This document shows positions 25,080 to 36,890 of a stretch of 64,000 bases of DNA, piece by piece. Position numbers and translations under genes: made by a program. Source of the stretch: Torymus aiolomorphi (taxonomy: Eukaryota; Arthropoda; Insecta; Hymenoptera; Torymidae); NCBI GenBank assembly GCA_036365515.1, contig CM070873.1, positions 24,782,585-24,846,584 of the forward strand, read 5' to 3'. Position 1 is the first letter of the stretch. Every line of letters starts with the position of its first letter. A model generated the notes under the pieces. It had not been told where the DNA came from. It was given only the letters and a program-made list of their open reading frames with translations, and made no database searches.

Positions 25080-25560
25080 GCCCCAAAGAACAAAACAACT
25101 CTATTCAAACACTTTACCGTTAAATTTTTAACCTTAAAAACATCGTTCTCATACCATTCTCCCGTCCGCTATTAAAAAAATACGACACACCGAAGCACGC
25201 GACATTCCTCCGAGGCATTAAAATTTCAAAACACATAGTTCACCTGAATTAAACATTAAAAAAAGCCAAGACACTGCACGTGTACACGTGCAGGAACATA
25301 ACGTCATTCTTCTTCCCTGCCAGGTCAAAAGCCGTCTCGTAAATTTCCAAAGATCCTTCCGCGTGTACATGTGTGTATCGACGGACAGGCTATAAAGGGG
25401 GAAGAGGGGAAGATACAGGCGCAATAAGATAAAACTGGGACGAAGTTTCTCTCTAGAGACAGAGACGCGAATTTATATGACGCGCGACTGCGTCGCTGTA
25501 ATTGCGTAGGCGTCGTGTGTCGCGAGCGCGTATCTTCCAGGTTAGGTTGGGAGATGTTAA
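25080..25560. promoter_or_regulatory. skew-switch CpG island 13
   Basis: Left GCCCCAAAGAACAAAACAAC, right AGGTTAGGTTGGGAGATG. It carries the E-box palindrome. Confidence 0.4.
25274..25293. promoter_or_regulatory. 20-bp perfect palindrome with two E-boxes
   Basis: CTGCACGTGTACACGTGCAG holds two CACGTG sites 8 bp apart, a bHLH-type arrangement (Clock/Cycle, Myc/Max, HIF-related). It lies in the left half of an island. Function is inferred. Confidence 0.45.
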
Positions 25561-25715
25561 TTTACGTTCTTTTTCTTTTTTTAAGTTGAAAACAAAATTC
25601 TTTTTGCTGTGGTTGAAGTTTACTTAACCTCGAAACCTTGTTTGCGAAATGTAACTTCATGATGTCTATTTTTTACAAGGAAGGATTTTAAATGATGATT
25701 AAGGGCAGAAAATAA

Positions 25716-28426
25716 ATGGGTCTGAAGTTTGCATCGTTGGAGAGCAACGAAATAATTTTTTACAATTAATTAAAGTTAGCAATAGAAAGTTTATCTAAAT
25801 CTTTGCTATAAAGTTATTTGATACTATAAAATTGTACAATTAAACGAACTTACCTGTAAGTGAAGTTCTATTGTAATTGTATGAAACGCCTCTTCCTCGT
25901 GATCAAACATGTAGTATCCCTTCTTCCCGCCGGATTTTCCACAAAGTTTAAAGCAAAAAAGAGCGCTAGCGGTCGTACCGCGCCGCCACCGTAGCCGTCT
26001 CCTGCTCCGACCGCCGCTCGATCCTCATTTCTTTAAAGTGTTGCCGTTTCATGTTGGGACATCTATAAAGGTTTATAGATAAGGGACCAGGGAGGGACTT
26101 GATCACTTCGGAAGAGGCGTTTCATACAATTACAATAGAACTTCACTTACAGGTAAGTTCGTTTAATTGTACAATTGTATTGCACGCCTCTTCCTCGTGA
26201 TCAAACATGTAGATGTTTAAAGCATCGAAACGGCAACTGGATATACAGAAAAGATGTATGACATTTTGGAAAAAATGTCACACCCTTTTTGGATCTAAAT
26301 ATCATTCTTCATTTTGAATCCAATAGAATTACGAAGTCGTAACGACAAATTATTAAATATTTTTGAAATTTAAGTTCAAGTTTAACAATTGTAAATTAAT
26401 TGTAAATTTTAATCATCTATATCTTAGATCTATAAATTTTTCGTATATTAAAAGTGAATCAAGATTTACAGATGAAATTTTCCATGTAAAAATGTGTTAA
26501 TTATTTTATAATTAGAATTCCAATAGAAATACTAGAAATACAGAGTGCAAAAAACGCGTGATTATTACGGAATCAATTTTCAGAAAGGTCCAGAATTGAA
26601 AACAAATAGTATTATCAATGCGATACCCCATTTCAAAAGTTTTTTTTGGCACTTATATATAGTATACTACATTGTTACAGCTAATAATATATGCTAAAGA
26701 AAATAATAGATCTAGTTCTCGTGCTGATTAGCCAGCATTGTTAAATAAGAACCAAAACACGGTGTTAGTTTATTTTTAATATGAAATAAAACTATCAAAC
26801 AAGATTGAAACAAGAAAATAGTACACACGTCATAGATTTGCGAATACCGCAATATAGCTTGTGTTTCCAAAAGTCATCATTATTGAAAATATTCCATCAC
26901 ATTGGATAACTTAAACCATGAAGACTTTAAGATGTATGCATCGTAACAAACCATGCTCAGAATAAACAAAAAATAGATATCATCATCAGAGATGATTCTA
27001 TTATTAGTGACAATATGTACATTTTGTGTGTAAGAAAAAAACAAAACCCTTTGGATTATCCAATAAGATAAGATTAATAAATAGATAGGCTCAACGATAA
27101 GGCTCTTACACAGAGCAATACTGCGTTCAACTGTATCTCAAAAGTTATGATCAAGTAAAGCGTAGATTTTTTAGAATCGTAGAGCATTCGATTTAAAGAA
27201 ATCTCTACATCAAATTCTACGCTTACGTAAGAGTCCTTAATATTTAAGGAGCTTGTGAAGGCAGTTGCTCGCTAGTAGGTGAATTGAAACAGACAAAATT
27301 TCTGCGATAAATCGACTAGTAATCAATGTAATACGTTGACAGGATAATGTATAAGCGCACTCATGTGCATACGTCAGTCGACAATGATTAACTGTATAAA
27401 ATTTTTCTTACACAAATGATAATTCCAACTAAACAAATGATCATATATACTATATGATAACAGTGACAAACGCTTCTTTCCGAGGCATTAGAGAGTGCAC
27501 AGTATAAGCTCTCGATTATTCATGATTCTGAATGCAAGCACAAGTGCGTTCACTACTCGAATTCGACTATTGGTAAATACTCTTAAAGTCAGTAATGTGC
27601 GTAAATTCATCACGAGGTTGCTAACAGCACGCCCACGAGCGCCATCATCAACACCACAGTTTATAAACGTATGAGCGACGAGTTCATAGTGCACTAAAAT
27701 TTCTTGGACTATTCGAAATCTCAATCGTGATGGTTGTAGTTCCCTCAGGTTGTAACCTGATCCAGAATTAAAACAGTTTAATCAAAGAAAGAAAAAAAAA
27801 TCATATCTGAATGATCAAAGCATTCTTTTGCGGTGACCGCAACTATTGAATTAATAATTCAATTAATATCGATTCGCAATTCACAGTCGAATAACGCACT
27901 GTCGTAGCGTTCAGACGCATGTAGTAGGCATGTATAAAAACCAGCCAACGGAAATAAAGAAGAAACATTGGTGACTAGCATGAAGTTCACAACTGATGAT
28001 GATATTGTTACCATTGTAGATTGAGGAGGGAGAGATATACCCTCCCATTTTTCCGTATACGAACGAATTTGTACATGAAAAAAAAAGTACGCCAATATTG
28101 ATACATCTGAAACGATGATCAGCTACAGTATTAAAAAAGAATCCAACGTTGGATGTTGTCCGAGAACGCAAACAGCTGATATCTCCGAAGAGCGAAGTAT
28201 CTAATTGTTTAAGCGTTGGATATCAGCGAGAAGCCTGTCCTCTGATCGAGCGGCGGTAGGAGCAGGAGACGGCTACCGTGGCGGCGCGGTACGGCCGCTA
28301 GCGCTCTTTTTTGCTTTAAACTTTGTGGGAAATCCGACGGGAAGAGGGGGTACTACATGTTTGATCACGAGGAAGAGGCGTGCAATTTATTTCATTGGAC
28401 TACATCGTTGCAAACTTCAGGCACAT
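25716..28426. mobile_element. ATGGGTCTGAAG MITE, copy 3, split by large insertion
   Basis: The outer ends and an 8-bp duplication with one change (GAAAATAA 25708-25715, GAAAATGA 28427-28434) are kept. Family sequence runs to about 25842 and resumes near 28387. The 2.5 kb between is a nested complex element. Confidence 0.8.
25846..28385. mobile_element. complex nested foldback with GC-rich ~150-bp inverted ends
   Basis: CGCCTCTTCCTCGTGATCAA and the following GC-rich ~150 bp (25888-26035) reappear inverted at 28233-28383. A second inverted pair closes 25846-26168 (AAACGAACTTACCTGTAAGT and its inverse). A third start of the same end lies at 26182. The interior 26220-28230 is AT-rich and holds no convincing reading frame. 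It could be two overlapping insertions of one family. Confidence 0.65.
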
Positions 28427-28434
28427 GAAAATGA

Positions 28435-29159
28435 GGTATATGATGTAAAAGGGAAAGGAATAGTTGATTTAAGTTAGTTGAAGTTTACCCTTTTGAGGCA
28501 AACTGTAGTAGGTGAAATAATAAATTTTACAAGTCATTGTTCATGACATTTTCATGGACGTGTGTCACGTTTATCAAACTTTACGGTTTGACGTTCACGC
28601 TGAATAGCAACAATTGTCTATAGGTTAAAAATATAAAATCGACAGATACAATATTGTTAATTTAGATACAGCAGAACAGGAAGTTCAGTCAGATACGATA
28701 CACTCTGCTATTGTGCGAAAGTACACACCACGTAGTAAACAATTTATCTGCCATCGATTACCGTTACGTCACAGTGACGTCAGCCAACGTGACGTAAGTC
28801 CAAAAATCGTCTGGCCAAATTTTAAATTCAGTTATTAGCATGTGCATCGGCTATAGAGCGCGGGATTCGACCTAGTTTTCAGACGACATTAATACGAGTA
28901 AATATGTGATCAATACTCAATGACCATTTCTACTTGGGCAAATAAAGTTTCGCCTGAAATCTGACTGTTTACTTATCGTAGATTCGACATGACCTTTTTA
29001 ATAATCAGCGTGTTGAGGGTAGCGCTTGCTTATATCACAATTCGATTCTTCATTGTCTAAGGAAACATTTTTGTGTCGCCTTAAAATGACATTAGCAAAA
29101 GATAGCGTTTCTTACACAATTATAATTTCTCTCTTTAAATCAGAGTTCGTAACCATGTA
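28435..29159. other. AT-rich, only the CRE cluster stands out
   Basis: No gene seen. Confidence 0.5.
28764..28797. promoter_or_regulatory. triple CRE/ATF site cluster
   Basis: TTACGTCA, TGACGTCA and TGACGTAA lie within 34 bp. TGACGTCA is the full CREB/ATF palindrome. No promoter is recognised nearby. Confidence 0.45.
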
Positions 29160-29490
29160 TCAAGAAACCATTACCTTCCTCCGCTATCCGTTTGCAGATC
29201 GTCGCATCACGATAAAAACTGACGCTCCGAAACGACGTCGACGCGTCCAAAAGAGCAACGGCGTCGTCACGTGACCTGCGTAAATCGCGGTGAGCTCGTT
29301 ATGCAGATGAAGTGTTTTCTCTCTCGCCCCTGGCACTGACGTCTCTCTTGTCGCAGCTTCTTTCGCCACGCTAAATTTTTCGTTCAGAGGCGGTGGAAGT
29401 ATAATTAGGTGCGTTTGAAAGGTGGCGTGATTTTGTGGGTGAATCAAGGTTACGTTACGCTTTTTGGGTTTAAAATTTATGGTGCACATC
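29160..29490. promoter_or_regulatory. skew-switch CpG island 14
   Basis: Left CCTTCCTCCGCTATCC, centre CGACGTCGACGCG, right AAAGGTGGCGTGATTTTGTG. Confidence 0.38.
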
Positions 29491-30039
29491 GTTGGGCTAT
29501 CGTTTCTCAAGATAAGATCTTTAGTTATATAATGTAAATAAGTTATTGTCTCTCAGTCAAGTTCATAAACTTATTGAATTCAATATTTATTGTGGAAAAG
29601 TGATATTATTATTACTTAAATTACAGATTCTCGCTTGAGTTGCTGCATCTCAATATGAGAGCTATAGAAATTGATAATAGGATTCGTTTATCGAGTAGCG
29701 GAGCATCAAAGGCAGCCGGATGCGCGAAGTTCATGTAACGGCTTATCAGTCAGTCGCGAAATGCTCTACGACCCGGTATATTTTAATGGCCAATTTCCCT
29801 AAATCTTCACCTATTATATCACCATGTCAAATATGGTAAACTTACGTTACATTCTACAGAATAGAGGAGTTTAACGCGCAAGTCATGTTTTCACAAAGTC
29901 AGCGTTTCTATTTTACATACACGATTAACATTTTATTAAAATTTTTCACCCGATTGTTCTTTCAGATAATAACACGTTTCAACGTTTATACAGAACGCAA
30001 GCGATATTTCATAGTACGCCATCAAGCAATATGAAATTC
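29490..30039. other. AT-rich, nothing recognised
   Basis: No frames or repeats supported. Confidence 0.55.
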
Positions 30040-30540
30040 GTCATTATCATTCCAGAACACGATTACAATGACCCACAAATCATCAGCCCAACGACGACAA
30101 GCGCCGCAGACGAAAAGCGTCCAGTAGTTCCTCGTGCATAATTAGAGCGAGCTTTTCGTCTTCGCAAATCGCCTTCCTTCGTCCTTGTAAATCCCCTTTT
30201 TGCCGGGCGCGTCGCACGTCATTATGTTCCAATTTCGCCGCTCCTCAAACGCTCCTCTCTCTTCTCTTTCTCCTCCTCCTTCTTTCATCTTTTTGCGTCC
30301 GGCTCTTGTGCGCTACGTCCTGTAGCAACCGGCTTTCAATTATTCGGGCGCGCGCTGAAATTGATCGTTCGGCGCTCAATTTTCGCACGGCGATAAGTTC
30401 GAGAAAATTGAACGAGGGGAGTAAAAGGAGAGTGAAGAAGAGTGTCTGTCGCGCTCGTCGTCGTCGTAGGGGAGCTCGGTTTTTCCCTGATCGATGCGAT
30501 TTTAAAGATGAGCAATTTAAGGTTAGGTTCGTCTATTGTT
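30040..30540. promoter_or_regulatory. skew-switch CpG island 15
   Basis: Left ATCAGCCCAACGACGAC, centre GGGCGCGCGCTGAAATTG, right GAGGGGAGTAAAAGGAGAGT. Confidence 0.4.
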
Positions 30541-30789
30541 TCCTTAAAAAATAAAACTTTAAATGCCTATTTAGAGCATGAGTGAAATGTTTTTTAGTTA
30601 AATAATAAATATTTTTAGTCTAAAGTATGTTTTATGAATGGTCATGATAAAAGTGTGCCTGACTTGTTATGGAATGGGTCGAAACGGTAGAAAAGCGTTA
30701 CACACATAACCTCAAAAAATGATGTCATTTGCAAACATTCTATACTCACCAGAAAACTTCAAATGTAACTATACCTTTTCACAATAAAA

Positions 30790-31400
30790 AGTAGCCTATA
30801 ACGGATTCGCATGGCAACATAACCTGAACCGCCATAAAACCTCTGCCTCGCGAAGGACACTCCAACGCGCTGCTATTGAACGAACGTCACTTTCAACAGC
30901 CATCGAGTTGACACTCAGCGCAAACCCGATTACTTACATTGCCAGGTGCTTTACCGCTGCAACGAGAACGAAAAATATCGCCGGTTCTCGTATTTGAGTT
31001 CAATAACGGCTAAATTGCGTTCCCTCTCGAGTACGTACATATATATACGTTACCACCCTCGACGTTATATTACAAAAACGCGTACGGTCTATAGACCCTG
31101 CGCCCGCCCGCGCGAGCTCGACGGCGGAAACGTACGTACGCTCGATATTGTCCTCCCGCCGTTACTGTAACGTTACAATGGCGCTGGCAGGGCAGACGTC
31201 GTCGACGAGATAACGCCATTCAGCGCGCGTATAACGAGGTGGCGAGTGCGCGCCCCGAGGATTGCGCGTCCTGCTCATTTCGCGGTGAAAAATTATTTTT
31301 CTGCTGGATTATTATTATGAAAGGGGTGGTGGTGGGAGCTGTTCAGGGATTTGGTATTTAAAAGTAATTATTTTGAGGGGAAAAAGTGTTGAAGTACTGT
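30790..31400. promoter_or_regulatory. skew-switch CpG island 16
   Basis: Left ACCTGAACCGCCATAAAACC, centre GCGCCCGCCCGCGCGAGC, right GGGGTGGTGGTGGGAGCTG. Confidence 0.42.
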
Positions 31401-31467
31401 TGAAGTAATGTTAAAATAATGTTGAAGTACTGTTGAAGTAATGTTTAAATAATGTTGAAGTAATGTT
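31388..31467. repeat. GTTGAAGTAATG minisatellite
   Basis: TGTTGAAGTACTGTTGAAGT and its continuation repeat with a ~32-bp period, itself built of 11-13-bp subunits. Confidence 0.75.
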
Positions 31468-31581
31468 ACGGGTAGACCATTGTAACGTCTAGAATGTTTT
31501 GCATGTCAAGGCTTTTTCATGCATGTTAATAAAGCAATAAACTAAAAGGAAATGGAATAACAAATCTCGTTGGTTAACGTA

Positions 31582-31834
31582 TTCTCTAAAGTTGAATTAG
31601 TGAAAATTGCTCCACCACTTCAATTAGTAGAAAAAACTTCTAATTTATTAGTGAATATTCACTATTTCATTTAGTAGTTTATTAAAACTACTATTTTGAT
31701 TAGTAGTTTTTACTAATTTAATTAGTAGTTTTTAAAAAACCACTAATGAAATAGTGAATATTCACTAATAAATTAGTAGTTTTTTCTACTAATTGAAATG
31801 GTGGAGCAATTTTCACAAATTCAACTTTAGAGAG
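31582..31834. mobile_element. palindromic MITE at TA
   Basis: TTCTCTAAAGTTGAATTAGT and, inverted, CTCTCTAAAGTTGAATTTGT, flanked by TA on both sides. The arms of ~115 bp pair almost fully. Tc1/mariner-like by target only. Confidence 0.75.
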
Positions 31835-31997
31835 TATATATATGGTATATAGTGCTCCTATACCTCTTTCGACTATAAAAAGTTTGAAATAGCTGAAACT
31901 TGTTATTTTTACATTTATGTGTACGACCCTATCCACTTCAAAAAATATCTAATAATTTTCTGACATTGATGTATCATCACCGTAACACTATAAACGT

Positions 31998-32218
31998 ATG
32001 GGTCTGAAGTTTACAACGTTGAAGTACAACGAAATGAAAAAAAATTTATTTTGCTTCATAGTTATACCAATTAATATTAATTTTGTGTGTAGATTTAGTG
32101 TTTTATATAATAAAATAACTTTGTAACAAAGGGTTAGATGAAATTTCCATTGCTTAAACATAAGTTAATTGTAAGAAATTGTTTCGTTGCATTCCAACGA
32201 TGCAAACTTCAGATCCAT
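31998..32218. mobile_element. ATGGGTCTGAAG MITE, copy 4
   Basis: Perfect 8-bp duplication ATAAACGT (31990-31997, 32219-32226). Orientation as copy 2. Confidence 0.9.
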
Positions 32219-32289
32219 ATAAACGTAAAAAATGTAAATATTTCTTTATTCACAGTACAACGGAATAGAAAATCTCATGTTGAAATATC

Positions 32290-32880
32290 GAATTTCGATT
32301 ACACTCAGCCCACAGTTATTCCTTTATTTCCACAAAACAAAACTTCACCATCTCAACAACATTACTTCAACCTTCCCCATCACCTCCACTCCAATCCCCA
32401 ATCATCTCTAATCAAAACCAACCTCTCGACTCGCCAAAAAGAAGCAAGCCATCGCGGTATTCCAATAACTCAGCGATATAACCCGACGTATCAGCTCTGC
32501 CTCCCTCGAAAAAGGTTGTGAGCCCGGCATTCCGCGCGACCTCGCGCACAAAAGCGCCTCCGCGCGAAATTTCATTGGATGCCGCGGCCGTCGTCTATCG
32601 ATTCACGCATCGATTCGCAGGCATAATTCCGGATTTTCCGACGACGCGCAAGCGCGAGGGATAAGCTCGCAGGAAGCAGCGAGGAGAGACGACCGCGCGC
32701 GAGTTGAGCATATGGGCGAGTCCGATGAATAGAACAGTCCGGATTCGAGGCGCAGTCGGCGCTTCGTCGGATATGTTTTCTACGGGGAGGAAGTGCAGCT
32801 TTTTTTTCTTTTTAAAGAGATAGAGTTAATTTCGAGGTTGGATGGTAAGGTGGAGATTGGTATGAAAAATGCGTATGGGT
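32290..32880. promoter_or_regulatory. skew-switch CpG island 17
   Basis: Left TTCCCCATCACCTCCACTCC, long CpG-rich centre (32510-32760), right GGTTGGATGGTAAGGTGGAG. Confidence 0.45.
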
Positions 32881-33097
32881 TTGAAGTTTGCATCGTTGGA
32901 ATGCAACGAAATAATTTTTACAATTGCTCAAAGTTATTAAACAATCGAAATTTTATCTAAACCTTCGTTATAAAGCTATTTTATACTATAAAACCCTAAA
33001 TCGACACACAAAATCAGTATTAATTAGTATAAACTTGAAATAAAATGAATTATGTTTTTATTTCGTTGCGCCCCAACGTTGCAAACTTCAGACCCAT
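32875..33097. mobile_element. ATGGGTCTGAAG MITE, copy 5
   Basis: Perfect 8-bp duplication AAATGCGT (32867-32874, 33098-33105). It begins right at the G-rich edge of an island. Confidence 0.9.
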
Positions 33098-33105
33098 AAA
33101 TGCGT

Positions 33106-33715
33106 GATAGATGTAGGTGGTGGGAAAGTTGATGTTTGCAATATGTTAGTTTTCGTAGTATTAAATATTTTTATTTAAACGGCTTGAAAAAATTATCGCC
33201 ACTAACTTCTTGAAGCTCAACACACTGCGTGCAATAATTGGATTCCACTCTGTGAATTGCTCGAAGAGGTAAGCGACGTCACTTCGCTTTTATGGAGTGT
33301 ATTTCACTCCAAATGAGACTGGAAGCCGTAAAATTAGACTGAAGCTGAGGAATTTTTATGGTAGTGATAAGTTCGCACGCAATCTCCGACTATAAATCCA
33401 TGGCGTTTTAAAAGACTTCGCCACATTTTATCTCTTCTTCTTCATCGATATACACGCAACTCTGGCGATATTGTTATTAGTAGCGTTCATGAGGATTACG
33501 GTGTATGCATAAGCAATGCTGTTTCCTCGCAACGTAAACATCATGTATCCACAATAAACAAATATCGAATAACACGGGCGCATTGGGAGAGTGACGTGGG
33601 CGGGGATATGTATACGCCGAGCGCGAATAAATATAGTCCTATTGAATAAAGCCCAGGAAAAGTCTCGCTGTATTTGCTCTACATTTATGAACTCGCGTGG
33701 AAATATATATCGCCG

Positions 33716-33717
<2 letters not shown>
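33106..33717. other. intron-like DNA, nothing recognised
   Basis: Moderate GC near 33590-33710 leading into (GA)n. No gene. Confidence 0.5.

Positions 33718-33783
<66 letters not shown>
33718..33783. repeat. (GA)n tract
   Basis: About 33 GA units, next to CGCCGCCAG in a moderately CpG-rich stretch. Confidence 0.97.
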
Positions 33784-33786
<3 letters not shown>

Positions 33787-33992
33787 TTATTGTTAAGCGA
33801 CGCTGGGATATGACTGGCACAATAATGTTTCCATAATTTCGCCGTTTCAGCGTGTGGGTAACGTAAATTTGCACGGACGGACTAAAGTGTAGTTAAAACG
33901 AAATAGACATTTTGGATGTAATATTTTCTAATGAAAAATTATTACACCAAAAAAGAAAAAAATTCATTCATTCCTTAATATTTTTTTATTAT

Positions 33993-35165
33993 CCCTAGCA
34001 AAAATTTTAAAATGTAAATAAATGTAGATAAATGTAGATAAATGTAAAAAAATGTAAAAAAAATGTAAAAAAAGTGTAAACAAATGTAAAAAAGTGTAAA
34101 AAACTACTGGATTTCGGATGTTTTCTACATTCTTTTTCCCTTTTCTACACTTTCTTTTCACTTTTTGTACATTTTTGTACATTTTTGTACATTTTTGTAC
34201 ATTTTTGTACATTTTTGTACATTTTTGTACATTTTTGTACACAATCTTACAGTTTTTTATATTTTGTAACACTTTCTTTTATACTCATAATTCAAAAATT
34301 CGTTTAGAGTTTTTTACACTTCTTCACATTTATTAACATTTTCGTACAGTTTTTTAATACTTATTAACATTTGATTATAGTGTTTTTACACTTTCTTAAA
34401 CATGTTTTTAGTTTTTCAACACATACTTGCAGTTTTTTTATACTTTCTTACAGTTGCTTATATTTTTTTTACATTTCAATATGTTTTTTTTACACTTTTT
34501 TACTGTTTTTAACACTTTTGTACACTTTTTTACATTTTTTTATATTTATAGATTTTTATGGTTAACAAAAATTTTATGAACTGTAGGAAAGTGTAGAAAA
34601 ATGTAAAAGAATATGAAAAAAGCAACAAAGTGTAAATAAGTGTAGAAAACTGTAAATTTTTACGGATTTTCACAAATTTGATGAAATGTACAAAAGTGTA
34701 CGAAAATGTAAAGAAAGTGTAAATAAGTGTAAAAAGATGTAAAATATGTCCGAAATTCAGTATCAAACTACATTTTTATTACACTTTCTTCCACTTTCTT
34801 TACACTTTTCTACACTTACTAAACAATTTGCTACATTTTCGGTTTTTGCTACACTGAAAAAAATTTGGCGCGCCACCTACTCTTTAGGTGTACGTGCAGC
34901 GCCAATTTCAGAGGTTAGTGGCTATACTTTCCATCGGGGTAACTGTTACTCCGAAAAGAGTAGCTGCTACTCTTTTAAGAGTAGGAGCTAAACTTTTTCG
35001 GTGTAGCCACAGCGCCAGCCTGTTGGCGCGCCACCTAACCTCTCAGGAAACATGTGAAAAGTACAACAGTTGCGCGTTTTCGGCGCACAGGCTACACTGA
35101 ATAGCGGCGCTGTTGCTACTCCGTTTGAAGGTTAGGAGGCACGCCGAATTTTTTTCAGTGTAGGG
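33993..35165. mobile_element. foldback element B with decamer arrays, interrupted
   Basis: The left end is CCCTAGCAAAAATTTT. The right end reads TTTTTGCTA, then GGG after the nested 34852-35160 insertion, which restores TTTTTGCTAGGG as a perfect inverted match. A 2-bp duplication AT flanks it (33991-33992 and 35166-35167). Units are AAAAATGTAC-like. The order forward (34010-34110), core (GGATTTCGGATGTTTTCTAC region), reverse (34125-34530), forward (34590-34745), inverted core, reverse (34765-34840) is the same as in element A. Confidence 0.8.
34852..35160. mobile_element. CACTG-ended inverted-repeat element nested in B
   Basis: A 309-bp element with termini CACTGAAAAAAATTTGGCGC and, inverted, CACTGAAAAAAATTCGGCGT. 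TA is present on both sides (34850-34851 and 35161-35162). It is GC-rich inside and contains further GGCGCGCC and AGAGTAG inverted motifs. It inserted 3 bp before the right terminus of element B. No coding sequence. Confidence 0.7.
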
Positions 35166-35414
35166 ATGTTATACTTATTCATTCATGACTTTTTGTTATT
35201 AAACATTAATTTAAACTTATTTTTTTCAAAATTTTACTTGGGTAATGAAAGTTATCTAAAGATAACTAGAAAAATGTTAAAAAAAAGTCTGTGAAATATT
35301 TGAAAACTTGTCATTTATATATTTTCTACAATTTCTATGAAATTTTCGTTGTACTTTAACAACTGAACTATACGGAGAAAAATTTTATAGTACATATTAG
35401 TATTTTCATGCATT

Positions 35415-35507
35415 AATATTTTCATGAAAATTACTACAATTTATAGCAAAAATGACAAAATACTAGTAATTTTTACTATAAATTGTATCGATTCTCATGA
35501 AAATATT
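35415..35507. repeat. short inverted repeat
   Basis: AATATTTTCATGAAAATTAC to TTTATAG (35415-35446) pairs with 35476-35507. Confidence 0.65.
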
Positions 35508-35599
35508 ATAGTCGGTCCCATGGTTACTACAAAAATAGTAGCGCACCAAAACCACATATTTTATCAGAAATCAAAATTGATATCATCTATAGATAAAAA

Positions 35600-36130
35600 A
35601 TTTCTCAACCCATTCCCTCTCGCACGTCAGAAAACATCCTAACCTTAAAGCAAACACACGAGCCGCCCGCGACTCCGGTATACATAGCACGGCAGGAGAG
35701 CAGTTCGCAGTTCGCGCGCGCATACACACGCACAAGGCAATAACGAGAATTGCTTTCTCTCTCTCTGTTGCAGCCGGAGCAGCTCCCGATGAAAACAGCC
35801 AGAGGCCTGGCTCCGCACACAGTCGTCACTCTCTCACGAAGGGTAAGTTTCTCTCTCCGCGTGCCTTGCCGATACATATCGAGTGCGCAAGAGGAATGGA
35901 ATTAAATCGCTCGAGTGTGGGGAGGGCAAGAGAGCGAATTTCATTTCGTCGCATGCCATGGGACTAACGTGTGTGTTTCTGTCTCGGAAGTCGATGCATG
36001 ACGATGATGACGAGGTCCTTGCTTGGGTTGGTTAACACAGAAACTCTGGGGTGAGAGGAGGTAGCGGTGGACCTGGAGTGGTATAACCTCTGTTGGGTAG
36101 AATAAACGTAGTGCAGTTGTAGGCGTATTT
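35600..36130. promoter_or_regulatory. skew-switch CpG island 18 around an ens exon
   Basis: Left CCATTCCCTCTCGCACG, the candidate exon at the centre, right GGGGTGAGAGGAGGTAGCGG. Confidence 0.4.
35774..35842 (+). CDS. ens: ensconsin exon, Ser/His-rich linker (probable)
   Basis: A 69-nt exon (23 codons) bounded by a CT-rich tract ending TTGCAG and the donor AAGG|GTAAGT. In phase 1-1 it reads A-GAAPDENSQRPGSAHSRHSLTK-G with no stop. Its bias to Ser, Arg, His and Pro fits the disordered N-terminal part of MAP7-family proteins. The GC-rich codon choice resembles the firm exons downstream. It can be spliced in frame to 45555, 47352 or 49014. It is not recognised as a named domain. The assignment to ens is inferred from splice signals, phase and position. 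Confidence 0.6.
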
Positions 36131-36419
36131 GTAGGTTAGTAGAGTTGAAGGGATGTCGATTGATTCGCCTATCATAGGTTTTCATTTCAATTATTTGTAG
36201 TTCTTTTGATTATGCGTGACAGCTGTAGGAAATATCTCTTATACCAAGTATTTTGGTTTCTGACATTTGATATGTAACCCCCTAGTGGAATTTAAAGGTT
36301 ATGTTTCATCCAAGATTCACGTTATTTGTCTTTTGTTTTGTTATTCAATACGTTTGATACCTTTACAAATATGATATTACATCTAACCTTAAAAAAAAAA
36401 TACTTTCCACTGCATATCA

Positions 36420-36890
36420 TATTCCTCATATGAATTTCTAAAAAACCTAAATTACATCAAACGCAGTCACACGTTACAGCTACGCGCACCGATTCCGTCA
36501 ATACAGAAACCGTCGTAAAAAATCGAAAACCTTCCTCGCCACTATCGATTTTTCCTTTGCCCTTCGACGCAGAACAATAATTGTTTATCCTCACGCTCGT
36601 AAAAACGAACCCATAACCTCGCCATTTCGCGCACGTCGCCCCTTTATCGCTAGCGCAGCTCGCGGCATACAAATCGGGATCCGATTTTCCGGCTCGTCGC
36701 GTTTCTGAAGTCCCCATTTTTTGGCGCGCTTCTTTTGTTTTGGGTCGAGGCACGAAATGGTAAGTGTCGCCTCCTTTTTTGGAATTGAGTGACCCAGATT
36801 TGTCAGAATCAAGGGTTAGTCGTTTATTAAGAAAGAGGTTGGGCATTTTTGGATTTTGTGATTGGCTCGTTTTTAGATGTACCTGAAAAG
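36420..36890. promoter_or_regulatory. skew-switch CpG island 19
   Basis: Left ACGCAGTCACACGTTACAGC, right AGAAAGAGGTTGGGC. A good donor, AAATG|GTAAGTG, lies at 36760, so an alternative first exon is possible. Confidence 0.38.

Noticed and set aside
33428..33874. 148-codon frame containing a Ser-Leu run
   Set aside because: Created by the (GA)n tract read on the minus strand.
33964..34766. open frames rich in Lys/Tyr/Phe over element B
   Set aside because: Translation of decamer arrays; no protein logic.
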